The notes under the pieces: generated by a model | Told to the model about the DNA's origin: nothing | Seen by the model: the letters and a program-made list of their open reading frames with translations, nothing else | Database searches by the model: none | Position numbers and translations under genes: made by a program | Assembly (NCBI GenBank): GCA_903924715.1 | Contig: CAIYCP010000096.1 | Coordinates: forward strand, 1 to 5,321 | Direction: 5' to 3' | From: an uncultured beta proteobacterium | GTDB lineage: Bacteria > Pseudomonadota > Gammaproteobacteria > Burkholderiales > Burkholderiaceae_B | DNA length: 5,321 bases | Shown here: positions 1 to 5,321 of the stretch, piece by piece | Layout of the letters: every line of letters starts with the position of its first letter | Position numbering within the stretch: the first letter of the stretch is position 1

Positions 1-17
1 AACTCGACATCGCTCAT
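1..17 (-). CDS. 5' end of an unidentified gene downstream of rlmN (partial)
   Basis: Only the first five codons are visible, reading M-S-D-V-E before the left edge. The proposed ATG (17-15) overlaps the rlmN TGA (16-14) as ATGA, an arrangement typical of translational coupling. A good Shine-Dalgarno sequence, AGAGG at 29-25 on the minus strand, lies 7 nt upstream of that ATG inside the end of rlmN. A second in-frame-looking ATG at 10-8 is in a different frame and sits 14 nt from the same motif, so it is less likely. In many beta- and gammaproteobacteria the gene after ndk-rlmN encodes a PilF/PilW-type TPR lipoprotein or a RodZ-like helix-turn-helix protein. Five residues cannot tell these apart, so no product is assigned. 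Confidence 0.5.
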
Positions 18-1162
18 GCCCGAACCTCTTTTATCGGAATCGATCTTTTCAAAGCCATTTTTTCACTTAAGCGCGTGCGATCTTGCACCTCGCCCGCCAA
101 CTGACCGCAGGCCGCATCGATATCATCGCCACGCGTTTTACGCACCGTGGTCACAATGCCAGCTTCGTTCAGTGTCTGTGCAAAAATTTTAATTCGCGCA
201 GCCGACGAACGCTTTAAGCCCGAACTTGGGAAGGGATTAAAGGGAATCAGATTGAGCTTGCAATGTATGCGCCTTGCGAGCTGTATCAGCTCTTGCGCGT
301 GTTGATCAGAATCATTGACGCCATCCAGCATCACGTACTCAAACGTAATGAAATCACGCGGGGCGAAGTCAAGGTAACGCTCGCACGCAGCCAGAAGCTC
401 GGCCAAGGGATATTTTTTATTCAGTGGAACGAGTTCGTCGCGCAGCGCATCGTTAGGTGCATGCAAAGACACAGCAAGTGCCACTGGGCAGTCTTGCGCT
501 AAACGATCGATCATGGGCACCACGCCCGAGGTGGACACCGTGACTCGCCGCCGCGACAAACCGTACGCGTTGTCATCAAGCATCAAGCGAAGCGCTGTGA
601 CCACAGGATCGTAATTGAGCAAGGGCTCGCCCATGCCCATCATGACGACGTTGCTGATCACACGGGTGTCAGTGGCTTGATCGCCATTGAGCAGCCGCGA
701 GGCGTCAACATCTTTGAGTAACTCGTGACGGGCCCACCACAACTGACCAATGATTTCGGCAGCAGTGAGGTTACGGTTAAACCCTTGATGGCCAGTCGAA
801 CAAAAACGGCAACCAACGTTGCAGCCTGCCTGACTAGAAATGCAGAGTGTTCCCCGATCGTCTTCAGGGATAAAGACCGATTCAATGGCGTTACCTTGAC
901 CGACATCAAACAGCCACTTACGTGTGCCGTCGCTTGAGCGTTGCTCGGTGAGCACAGGCGGTGCCTGCACCACACAGCGCTCGGCCAACTGGGCGCGAAA
1001 CTCGCGCGCCAGATCGGTCATGTCATCAAACTGACTGGTATTGCGTTGATGCACCCACTTTTGCAATTGCCGGGCGCGAAATGGCTTGCCCCCCCACTGC
1101 CCAACTAATTGGGTCAGTGCCGGGGCATCGAGCCCAAGCAGATTGATTGGTTCAGGACACAT
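14..1162 (-). CDS. rlmN: RlmN, dual-specificity 23S rRNA (A2503-C2) / tRNA (A37-C2) methyltransferase
   Basis: This radical SAM enzyme makes 2-methyladenosine at A2503 in the peptidyl transferase centre and at A37 of a subset of tRNAs. The product is 382 aa, a usual family length. An N-terminal helical RNA-binding domain (about 1-95, with PFRARQLQKW at 27-36) precedes the radical SAM barrel. The cluster motif CxxxCxxC is C114, C118 and C121. C107 matches E. coli C118 and C352 matches the methyl-carrying E. coli C355; both catalytic cysteines are therefore present. E94 fits the family's glutamate in the active site. Other family motifs are GMGEPLLN (176-183), STSG (210-213), SLHAPND (232-238) and LIPFNPFP (305-312). 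The ATG at 1162 is the only reasonable start: an in-frame TGA lies 8 codons upstream and no ATG, GTG or TTG lies between. Its ribosome-binding site is poor (AAGTGG at best), which suggests coupling to ndk, 30 bp upstream. The segment at about 143-168 is some ten residues longer than in E. coli. Confidence 0.97.
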   Translation of the reverse strand: MCPEPINLLGLDAPALTQLVGQWGGKPFRARQLQKWVHQRNTSQFDDMTDLAREFRAQLAERCVVQAPPVLTEQRSSDGTRKWLFDVGQGNAIESVFIPEDDRGTLCISSQAGCNVGCRFCSTGHQGFNRNLTAAEIIGQLWWARHELLKDVDASRLLNGDQATDTRVISNVVMMGMGEPLLNYDPVVTALRLMLDDNAYGLSRRRVTVSTSGVVPMIDRLAQDCPVALAVSLHAPNDALRDELVPLNKKYPLAELLAACERYLDFAPRDFITFEYVMLDGVNDSDQHAQELIQLARRIHCKLNLIPFNPFPSSGLKRSSAARIKIFAQTLNEAGIVTTVRKTRGDDIDAACGQLAGEVQDRTRLSEKMALKRSIPIKEVRA

Positions 1163-1192
1163 GCAAGGCAGGCCACTTTTCAGTCAACCGAA

Positions 1193-1618
1193 TTAACGGC
1201 TGTGGATGTTGATTTCTGGGAAGAAAAATGCGATTTCAACCCGAGCCGTTTCAGGGGCATCAGAGCCATGCACCGCATTTGCATCGATGCTATCAGCGAA
1301 ATCTGCACGGATCGTGCCTTTTTCTGCTTTTTTAGGGTCAGTCGCGCCCATCAGGTCGCGATTGGTTTGAATGGCATTTTCGCCTTCGAGGGCCTGAACA
1401 AAGACGGGGCCTGAAATCATGAAATCGACCAGGTCTTTGAAGAAGGGACGCGCGCTATGCACAGCGTAAAAACGCTCGGCATCGGCACGCGATAATTGCT
1501 GCAGGCGCGCAGCGATAACTTTCAAGCCTTTGGCTTCAAAGCGAGCAACAATTTGACCGATGACGTTTTTAGCGACGGCGTCGGGCTTGATAATCGATAG
1601 TGTACGTTCGACAGACAT
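1193..1618 (-). CDS. ndk: Nucleoside diphosphate kinase
   Basis: This cytoplasmic enzyme transfers the gamma phosphate from ATP to (deoxy)nucleoside diphosphates through a phosphohistidine intermediate. The product is 141 aa, a typical bacterial length. The signature NxxHGSD lies at 114-120, with H117 as the phosphorylated residue. The nucleotide-site residues K11, Y51, F59, R87, T93, R104 and N114 all sit at the standard family positions. The start is set at the ATG at 1618 (MSVERTLSII), not the in-frame TTG at 1630. The GGAG Shine-Dalgarno (1628-1625) lies 6 nt before this ATG, whereas the TTG overlaps the motif itself, and the family N-terminus begins here. The gene is the first of an apparent ndk-rlmN operon, with its promoter presumably in the divergent gap shared with valS. 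No defect is visible. Confidence 0.98.
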   Translation of the reverse strand: MSVERTLSIIKPDAVAKNVIGQIVARFEAKGLKVIAARLQQLSRADAERFYAVHSARPFFKDLVDFMISGPVFVQALEGENAIQTNRDLMGATDPKKAEKGTIRADFADSIDANAVHGSDAPETARVEIAFFFPEINIHSR

Positions 1619-1624
1619 GTAAAA

Positions 1625-1628
1625 CTCC
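1625..1628 (-). promoter_or_regulatory. Shine-Dalgarno GGAG of ndk
   Basis: On the minus strand the sequence reads TTGGAGTTTTAC followed by ATG, giving GGAG with a 6-nt spacer. It fixes the ndk start at 1618 and argues against the upstream TTG, which would place the motif inside the coding region and add four residues not usual for the family. Confidence 0.8.
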
Positions 1629-1654
1629 AATAATTCTCAATAAAAACAGGGACT

Positions 1655-1684
1655 TTGATGAAATCCACCGTAACCCAATATTCT
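1655..1684 (+). promoter_or_regulatory. Candidate sigma70-type promoter for valS
   Basis: TTGATG (1655-1660) and TATTCT (1679-1684) are separated by 18 bp, each matching four of six consensus bases. Transcription would begin near 1691 and give a leader of about 100 nt. Matches of this quality occur by chance, so this is a weak prediction from sequence alone. The nearby TAAAAT at 1712-1717 is a better -10 hexamer but has no recognisable -35 at a proper distance. Confidence 0.25.
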
Positions 1685-1706
1685 ACCACGGCACTAAAGT
1701 CGACAA
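1680..1706 (-). promoter_or_regulatory. Candidate sigma70-type promoter for ndk-rlmN
   Basis: On the minus strand TTGTCG (1706-1701) is followed by TAGAAT (1685-1680) with a 15-bp spacer. TAGAAT matches five of six -10 bases, but the spacer is shorter than the usual 17. Transcription would begin near 1673, about 55 nt before the ndk ATG. The -10 overlaps that of the valS candidate on the other strand. Confidence 0.25.
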
Positions 1707-1790
1707 CATCCTAAAATAGCGACCTTGATCGTAAGGAGCGAGCGTCCAAACTGAGTCGCCCGCCTTTGCCATAACACCCGCGGAACCTCT

Positions 1791-4682
1791 ATGAACCAGC
1801 CCACCCCACTGCCTGAAGTGGATCTCTCAAAAAGCTTTGAGCCTGCCGACATCGAAGCCCGTTGGTACCCCGAATGGGAAGCCCGAGGCTATTTTGCCGC
1901 CGGACAACATGTAAAAACCCCCAGCGGTGCGACGACTCAAGGCGCTTTGCCCCCCACCTACGCGATTCAGTTTCCGCCCCCTAACGTCACGGGCACCCTG
2001 CACATGGGGCACGCCTTTAACCAAACCATCATGGACGGGCTGATTCGCTACCATCGCATGTTGGGTTGCGACACGGTGTTTGTGCCGGGCACCGATCACG
2101 CGGGTATCGCCACCCAAATCGTCGTTGAGCGCCAACTCGACGCACAAAAAGTATCGCGCCATGATCTGGGACGCGAAAATTTCATTAAAAAAGTCTGGGA
2201 ATGGAAAGAAGTCTCGGGTAACACCATCACAAGTCAAGTGCGCCGCTTAGGCGCCTCGGCCGATTGGCCGCGCGAATACTTCACGATGGACGCCCGGATG
2301 TCAGAGGGCGTCGTTGAAACTTTTGTCCGCTTACACAAGCAAGGCCTGATCTATCGCGGCAAGCGCTTGGTGAACTGGGATCCCAAGCTCATGACGGCGG
2401 TCTCTGACCTTGAGGTGCAAGCCGTCGAAACCGAGGGGCACCTGTGGCATATTCATTACCCGTTTGCCGATGGCCCACAAACCATCACTGACGCAGACGG
2501 CACAGTTCAAACGCTTACCGGCATGACCATCGCCACCACGCGCCCCGAGACCATGTTGGCCGACGGTGCGCTGTGCGTACATCCCGAAGACGAGCGTTAC
2601 AAACATCTGGTCGGCAAAATGGTTGACTTGCCCCTTTGTAATCGGCAAATCCCAATCATTGCCGACGATTTTGTCGATCAAGCGTTCGGTACGGGCTGCG
2701 TCAAAATCACGGGCGCACACGACTTCAACGACTACGCCTGCGCCATGCGCCACGGCTTACCCCTGATTGTGATCTTTACGCTTGACGCCAAGGTCAATGA
2801 CCAAGGCCCTGCTCAGTTTCAGGGCCTAGACCGCTTTGATGCACGCAAGGCCGTGGTGCAAGAACTTGAGCAACAGGGCTTTTTAGTCAAAGTGGATGCG
2901 CACAAAATGATGCAGCCACGAGGCGATCGCAGTGGCGCCGTGCTTGAGCCCATGCTGACAGACCAATGGTTTGTCGCCATGAGCAAACCCGCCCCCGCTG
3001 ACACCTTGCATCCAGGAAAAAGCATCACCGAAGTTGCCCTTGACGTCGTCGCAAAAGGCGACGTTCAGTTCTTTCCGTCAAACTGGACAACCACCTACAA
3101 CCAGTGGCTTGAAAACATTCAAGACTGGTGTATTTCGCGTCAACTGTGGTGGGGCCATCAGATCCCTGCCTGGTATGCGCCCGATGGCCAGGTCTTTGTC
3201 GCCCACACCGAAGCCGAGGCGCTCAACCAAGCTAAGGCGGCTGGTGTGACTGCTGCCTTGACCCGCGACCCCGACGTGCTGGATACGTGGTTCTCATCGG
3301 CACTTGTGCCCTTCACCACCATGGGTTGGCCCGCGCAAACCGCCGACTATGCCCGCTATTTGCCTTCTAGCGTGTTGGTCACGGGTTTTGACATCATCTT
3401 TTTCTGGGTCGCGCGCATGGTCATGATGACCACGCATTTAACGGGTCAAGTCCCCTTTAAACACGTGTACGTGCACGGCCTGATCCGCGACGCAGAAGGT
3501 CAGAAGATGAGTAAATCAAAGGGAAATACGCTTGACCCGGTTGACCTCATTGATGGCGTCGATCTTGAGACCCTGGTCAGTAAACGCACCTATGGCCTCA
3601 TGAACCCAAAACAAGCGGGCTCGATCGAGAAAGCCACGCGCAAACAATTTCCAGATGGTATCCCAGCCTTTGGTACTGATGCGCTGCGCTTCACGATGGC
3701 GGCCTATGCAAGTCTTGGGCGCAACATCAACTTTGATCTGAAGCGTTGCGAAGGCTATCGTAATTTTTGCAACAAGCTTTGGAACGCCACACGTTTTGTA
3801 CTGATGAATACCGAAGGCCAAGATATGGCCGAGGTCGATGCGTCGGCGCAAAGCTTTGTCGACAAATGGATCATCAGCGAACTGCAACTGCTTGAGCAAG
3901 AAGTTGCCAAGGGCTTTGCCGATTATCGCTTCGACAATATTTCAAATGCCCTGTATCACTTTGTGTGGGACGAATACTGCGACTGGTATCTTGAACTTGC
4001 TAAGGTACAAATTCAAACCGGTACGCCCGAGCAGCAACGCGCCACGCGCCGCACCCTGATTCGCGTCCTTGAAGCGGTACTGCGCCTGCTTCATCCGATC
4101 ATGCCCTTTATCACTGAAGAGTTATGGCAAAAAGTGTCGTTAGTCGCAGGCAAACGGCAAGAGCAAGACGTCACGAGCATTTCGATTCAACCGTTTCCAA
4201 AGCCAAACCTTGAGGCCGTTGACCCAACTGCCTCAGCACGCGTCGCGCTGTTGAAGGGGCAGATCGAGGCCGTGAGGGCCCTACGGGGCGACATGAATCT
4301 CTCACCAGCCGCTCGGGTGCCGCTGATTGCGCGCGGCCCTCAGGTCATGCTCAACGAACACGCGGGCTATCTGGCCGCCTTGGCCAAACTATCCGGGGTT
4401 GAAGTCGTAGAAACGCTGCCCGATGACGGCTCGCCCGTTCAGGTCGTGGGTGATACCCACCTCATGCTCAAAGTCGAAATCGACGTTGCCGCAGAACGAC
4501 TACGTTTGGATAAAGAAATTGCTCGGCTCGAAGGCGAAATCGCAAAAGCCCAAAGCAAACTATCAAACGAATCATTTGTTGCGCGGGCACCGGCTGCTGT
4601 GGTCGAACAAGAGAAGCTACGTGTTGAGCAATTTGGCGACACAGTCAAGCAAGTTCAGGCGCAACGCGCAAAGCTCGGTTAA
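1791..4682 (+). CDS. valS: Valyl-tRNA synthetase, class Ia
   Basis: This cytoplasmic enzyme attaches valine to tRNA-Val and hydrolyses mischarged threonyl-tRNA-Val. The product is 963 aa, close to the 951 aa of E. coli. The Rossmann fold carries PPPNVTGTLHMGH with the HIGH-type motif HMGH at 71-74. The CP1 editing domain follows, with TTRPET (249-254) and KITGAHDFND (305-314), whose D311 and D314 match the family's editing aspartates. The catalytic core resumes at WCISRQLWWGH (446-456) and DTWFSS (498-503), and KMSKS lies at 572-576. The anticodon-binding domain runs from about 689 to 840 (WDEYCDWYLE from 726, HPIMPF from 768). A charged C-terminal coiled coil (about 900-963) is the tRNA-contacting arm. 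The ATG at 1791 has a weak GGAA 5 nt upstream, and the sequence from residue 16 (FEPADIEARWYPEWE) fits the family N-terminus. The gene is transcribed alone, divergent from ndk and convergent with trmD. Confidence 0.98.
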   Translation: MNQPTPLPEVDLSKSFEPADIEARWYPEWEARGYFAAGQHVKTPSGATTQGALPPTYAIQFPPPNVTGTLHMGHAFNQTIMDGLIRYHRMLGCDTVFVPGTDHAGIATQIVVERQLDAQKVSRHDLGRENFIKKVWEWKEVSGNTITSQVRRLGASADWPREYFTMDARMSEGVVETFVRLHKQGLIYRGKRLVNWDPKLMTAVSDLEVQAVETEGHLWHIHYPFADGPQTITDADGTVQTLTGMTIATTRPETMLADGALCVHPEDERYKHLVGKMVDLPLCNRQIPIIADDFVDQAFGTGCVKITGAHDFNDYACAMRHGLPLIVIFTLDAKVNDQGPAQFQGLDRFDARKAVVQELEQQGFLVKVDAHKMMQPRGDRSGAVLEPMLTDQWFVAMSKPAPADTLHPGKSITEVALDVVAKGDVQFFPSNWTTTYNQWLENIQDWCISRQLWWGHQIPAWYAPDGQVFVAHTEAEALNQAKAAGVTAALTRDPDVLDTWFSSALVPFTTMGWPAQTADYARYLPSSVLVTGFDIIFFWVARMVMMTTHLTGQVPFKHVYVHGLIRDAEGQKMSKSKGNTLDPVDLIDGVDLETLVSKRTYGLMNPKQAGSIEKATRKQFPDGIPAFGTDALRFTMAAYASLGRNINFDLKRCEGYRNFCNKLWNATRFVLMNTEGQDMAEVDASAQSFVDKWIISELQLLEQEVAKGFADYRFDNISNALYHFVWDEYCDWYLELAKVQIQTGTPEQQRATRRTLIRVLEAVLRLLHPIMPFITEELWQKVSLVAGKRQEQDVTSISIQPFPKPNLEAVDPTASARVALLKGQIEAVRALRGDMNLSPAARVPLIARGPQVMLNEHAGYLAALAKLSGVEVVETLPDDGSPVQVVGDTHLMLKVEIDVAAERLRLDKEIARLEGEIAKAQSKLSNESFVARAPAAVVEQEKLRVEQFGDTVKQVQAQRAKLG

Positions 4683-4683
4683 G

Positions 4684-4712
4684 GCTTGCTACACACGCGT
4701 TCACTCGCAAGC
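4684..4712. terminator. Weak inverted repeat between convergent valS and trmD
   Basis: GCTTGC (4684-4689) and GCAAGC (4707-4712) are perfect inverted arms of 6 bp with a 17-nt loop, starting 2 nt after the valS stop codon. The position suits a terminator for valS or a bidirectional one, but no T-run follows on either strand and the loop is long. A smaller hairpin, AGCG-TAA-CGCT (4713-4723), lies next to it. Neither is a convincing intrinsic terminator; no better candidate exists in the 53-bp gap. Confidence 0.2.
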
Positions 4713-4719
4713 AGCGTAA

Positions 4720-4742
4720 CGCTTAGGGTGTTCGCTTAGGGT
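4720..4742. repeat. 10-bp direct repeat spanning the trmD stop codon
   Basis: CGCTTAGGGT occurs at 4720-4729 and again at 4733-4742, a 13-bp period. The right copy contains the trmD TAA stop (4738-4736) and the last proline codon. The left copy lies just downstream of the gene. Because 13 is not a multiple of three, the copy is out of frame and simply trails the stop. A small local duplication is the simplest explanation. Confidence 0.6.
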
Positions 4743-5321
4743 TTTGTTAAGCCAAGCAAGTAGCGTTCGTCGGCGGGGGTCAGTTGCCCTCGCTCGCGCG
4801 CTTGCTCAAGAAGATCTGGGCGTTTTTCGAGCGTGAGTGCTAAAGACTGCTCTCGACGCCAGCGCGCAATATTCGCGTGATGGCCTGAGAGCAATACCGC
4901 CGGTACCATTTCGCCGTTGAGACTTTCAGGTCGTGTGTAATGCGGGCTATCGAGCAGCCCTGAAAGAGCCTCTTGAAAAGAATCTTGCGCCGACGATTCG
5001 CCATGATTCAAGGTACCCGGAATTAATCTGACGGCAGCATCAATCATTGCCATCGCAGCGATCTCGCCGCCCGACAAAACAAAATCACCCAGTGACCATT
5101 GTTCATCAACTTGCTGATCGATCAAACGTTGATCCACGCCTTCGTAACGGCCGCAAATAAAGATCGCACCAGTAGACTGAGCAAGGCGACTCGCTTGCGC
5201 CTGATCAAAGGGCTTACCCACCGGAGACAGCAACACCACGGGCGCTTGCGACTCGGGCGCGCGCGCACTGCGAATCTCGGCCAGGGCGCGCGACAAAGGC
5301 TCGGCCATCATCACCATACCC
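4736..5321 (-). CDS. trmD: tRNA (guanine37-N1)-methyltransferase, C-terminal part (5' end beyond the window)
   Basis: TrmD uses SAM to form m1G37 in tRNAs reading codons that begin with C and some with G, preventing +1 frameshifts. It is a SPOUT enzyme with a trefoil-knot active site, working as a homodimer. The frame is open to the right edge. 194 residues are visible, and alignment to E. coli from memory puts the first methionine seen at about E. coli residue 60, so roughly the first 58 residues are missing. That methionine lies in the conserved GGGPGM segment and is not the start. Counting from it, knot motifs are LSPVGK (30-35), CGRYEG (55-60) and WSLGDFVLSGGE (74-85). R97 and D112 match the catalytic E. 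coli R154 and D169. SPHYTRP and PAVLLSGHH follow, then the C-terminal tRNA-binding helices. The gene usually lies in rpsP-rimM-trmD-rplS, but here the downstream neighbour is convergent valS. Confidence 0.97.
   Translation of the reverse strand, partial: GMVMMAEPLSRALAEIRSARAPESQAPVVLLSPVGKPFDQAQASRLAQSTGAIFICGRYEGVDQRLIDQQVDEQWSLGDFVLSGGEIAAMAMIDAAVRLIPGTLNHGESSAQDSFQEALSGLLDSPHYTRPESLNGEMVPAVLLSGHHANIARWRREQSLALTLEKRPDLLEQARERGQLTPADERYLLGLTKP

Larger units (their letters stand above)
1619..1790. promoter_or_regulatory. Divergent ndk/valS intergenic region
   Basis: This 172-bp gap separates the starts of two divergent genes, so it must carry promoters in both directions unless a distant one is used. 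The ndk-proximal third (about 1619-1660) is A+T-rich and the valS-proximal part (about 1735-1790) is G+C-richer. Candidate promoter elements cluster near 1655-1706. I see no intact small ORF with a ribosome-binding site and no T-box-like leader ahead of valS. A strong ribosome-binding-like AAGGAG at 1733-1738 has no start codon at a suitable distance. The valS start itself has only a weak GGAA (1782-1785), 5 nt from its ATG. Confidence 0.7.

Noticed and set aside
263..502. Plus-strand open frames opposite rlmN (also 725-937 and 961-1146)
   Set aside because: They oppose the radical SAM domain coding sequence and have no recognisable product; shadows of rlmN.
1109..1414. Plus-strand open frame across the ndk-rlmN junction
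   Set aside because: It is antisense to the ends of two well-supported genes and shows no family resemblance.
1619..1630. Upstream TTG as the ndk start
   Set aside because: The TTG at 1630 overlaps the GGAG ribosome-binding site, and the extra MEFY is not part of the usual family N-terminus.
1691..1790. T-box or leader-peptide attenuator ahead of valS
   Set aside because: T-box control of valS is a Gram-positive feature. No T-box consensus, valine-rich leader ORF or terminator hairpin is visible here.
1827..2237. Long open frame antisense to the 5' part of valS
   Set aside because: It lies wholly within valS, whose protein is conserved throughout. The translation resembles no family I know and has no supported start; it is a shadow of the codon bias.
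2331..2753. 140-codon open frame antisense to the valS editing domain
   Set aside because: Same reasoning: fully covered by a clearly real gene, with no recognisable motifs in the translation.
3516..3899. 127-codon open frame antisense to valS after KMSKS
   Set aside because: It sits opposite strongly conserved ValS sequence, with no recognisable product.
5315..5317. ATG at 5317 as the start of a short TrmD
   Set aside because: The codon before it is glycine, in frame and matching the conserved GGGPGM segment, so the gene continues beyond the window.

Overview
The window looks like an ordinary, gene-dense stretch of a proteobacterial chromosome. The proteins fit Betaproteobacteria best, probably Burkholderiales (an Alcaligenaceae-like member is my guess). 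That placement rests on remembered protein similarity and on the moderately high G+C seen by eye; no search or base count was run, and I cannot name a genus. I see no phage, insertion sequence, CRISPR array, tRNA or rRNA gene, toxin module or other accessory element.

Layout from left to right. On the minus strand, transcribed towards base 1, is an apparent operon: ndk (nucleoside diphosphate kinase, 1193-1618), then rlmN (23S rRNA/tRNA adenine-C2 methyltransferase, 14-1162), then the first codons of a further gene. That gene's likely ATG overlaps the rlmN TGA in an ATGA junction and runs off the left edge. A 172-bp divergent intergenic region (1619-1790) separates ndk from valS on the plus strand (valyl-tRNA synthetase, 1791-4682) and must hold the promoters for both directions. 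valS converges on the 3' end of trmD (tRNA m1G37 methyltransferase, minus strand, 4736 to beyond 5321) across a 53-bp gap. That gap holds a weak inverted repeat and a short tandem-like repeat.

Most of the genes serve translation. ValS charges tRNA-Val and edits mischarged products. TrmD methylates G37 of tRNAs and so prevents frameshifting. RlmN methylates A2503 of 23S rRNA and A37 of some tRNAs. Ndk balances nucleoside triphosphate pools. All key catalytic residues I could locate are present, so the genes appear functional.

No previously undescribed system was found. The points worth a second look are small: rplS does not follow trmD, a direct repeat copies the trmD stop region, a strong ribosome-binding motif upstream of valS has no start codon, RlmN carries a short insertion, ValS has one substitution in its editing motif, and the two divergent promoter candidates may overlap.
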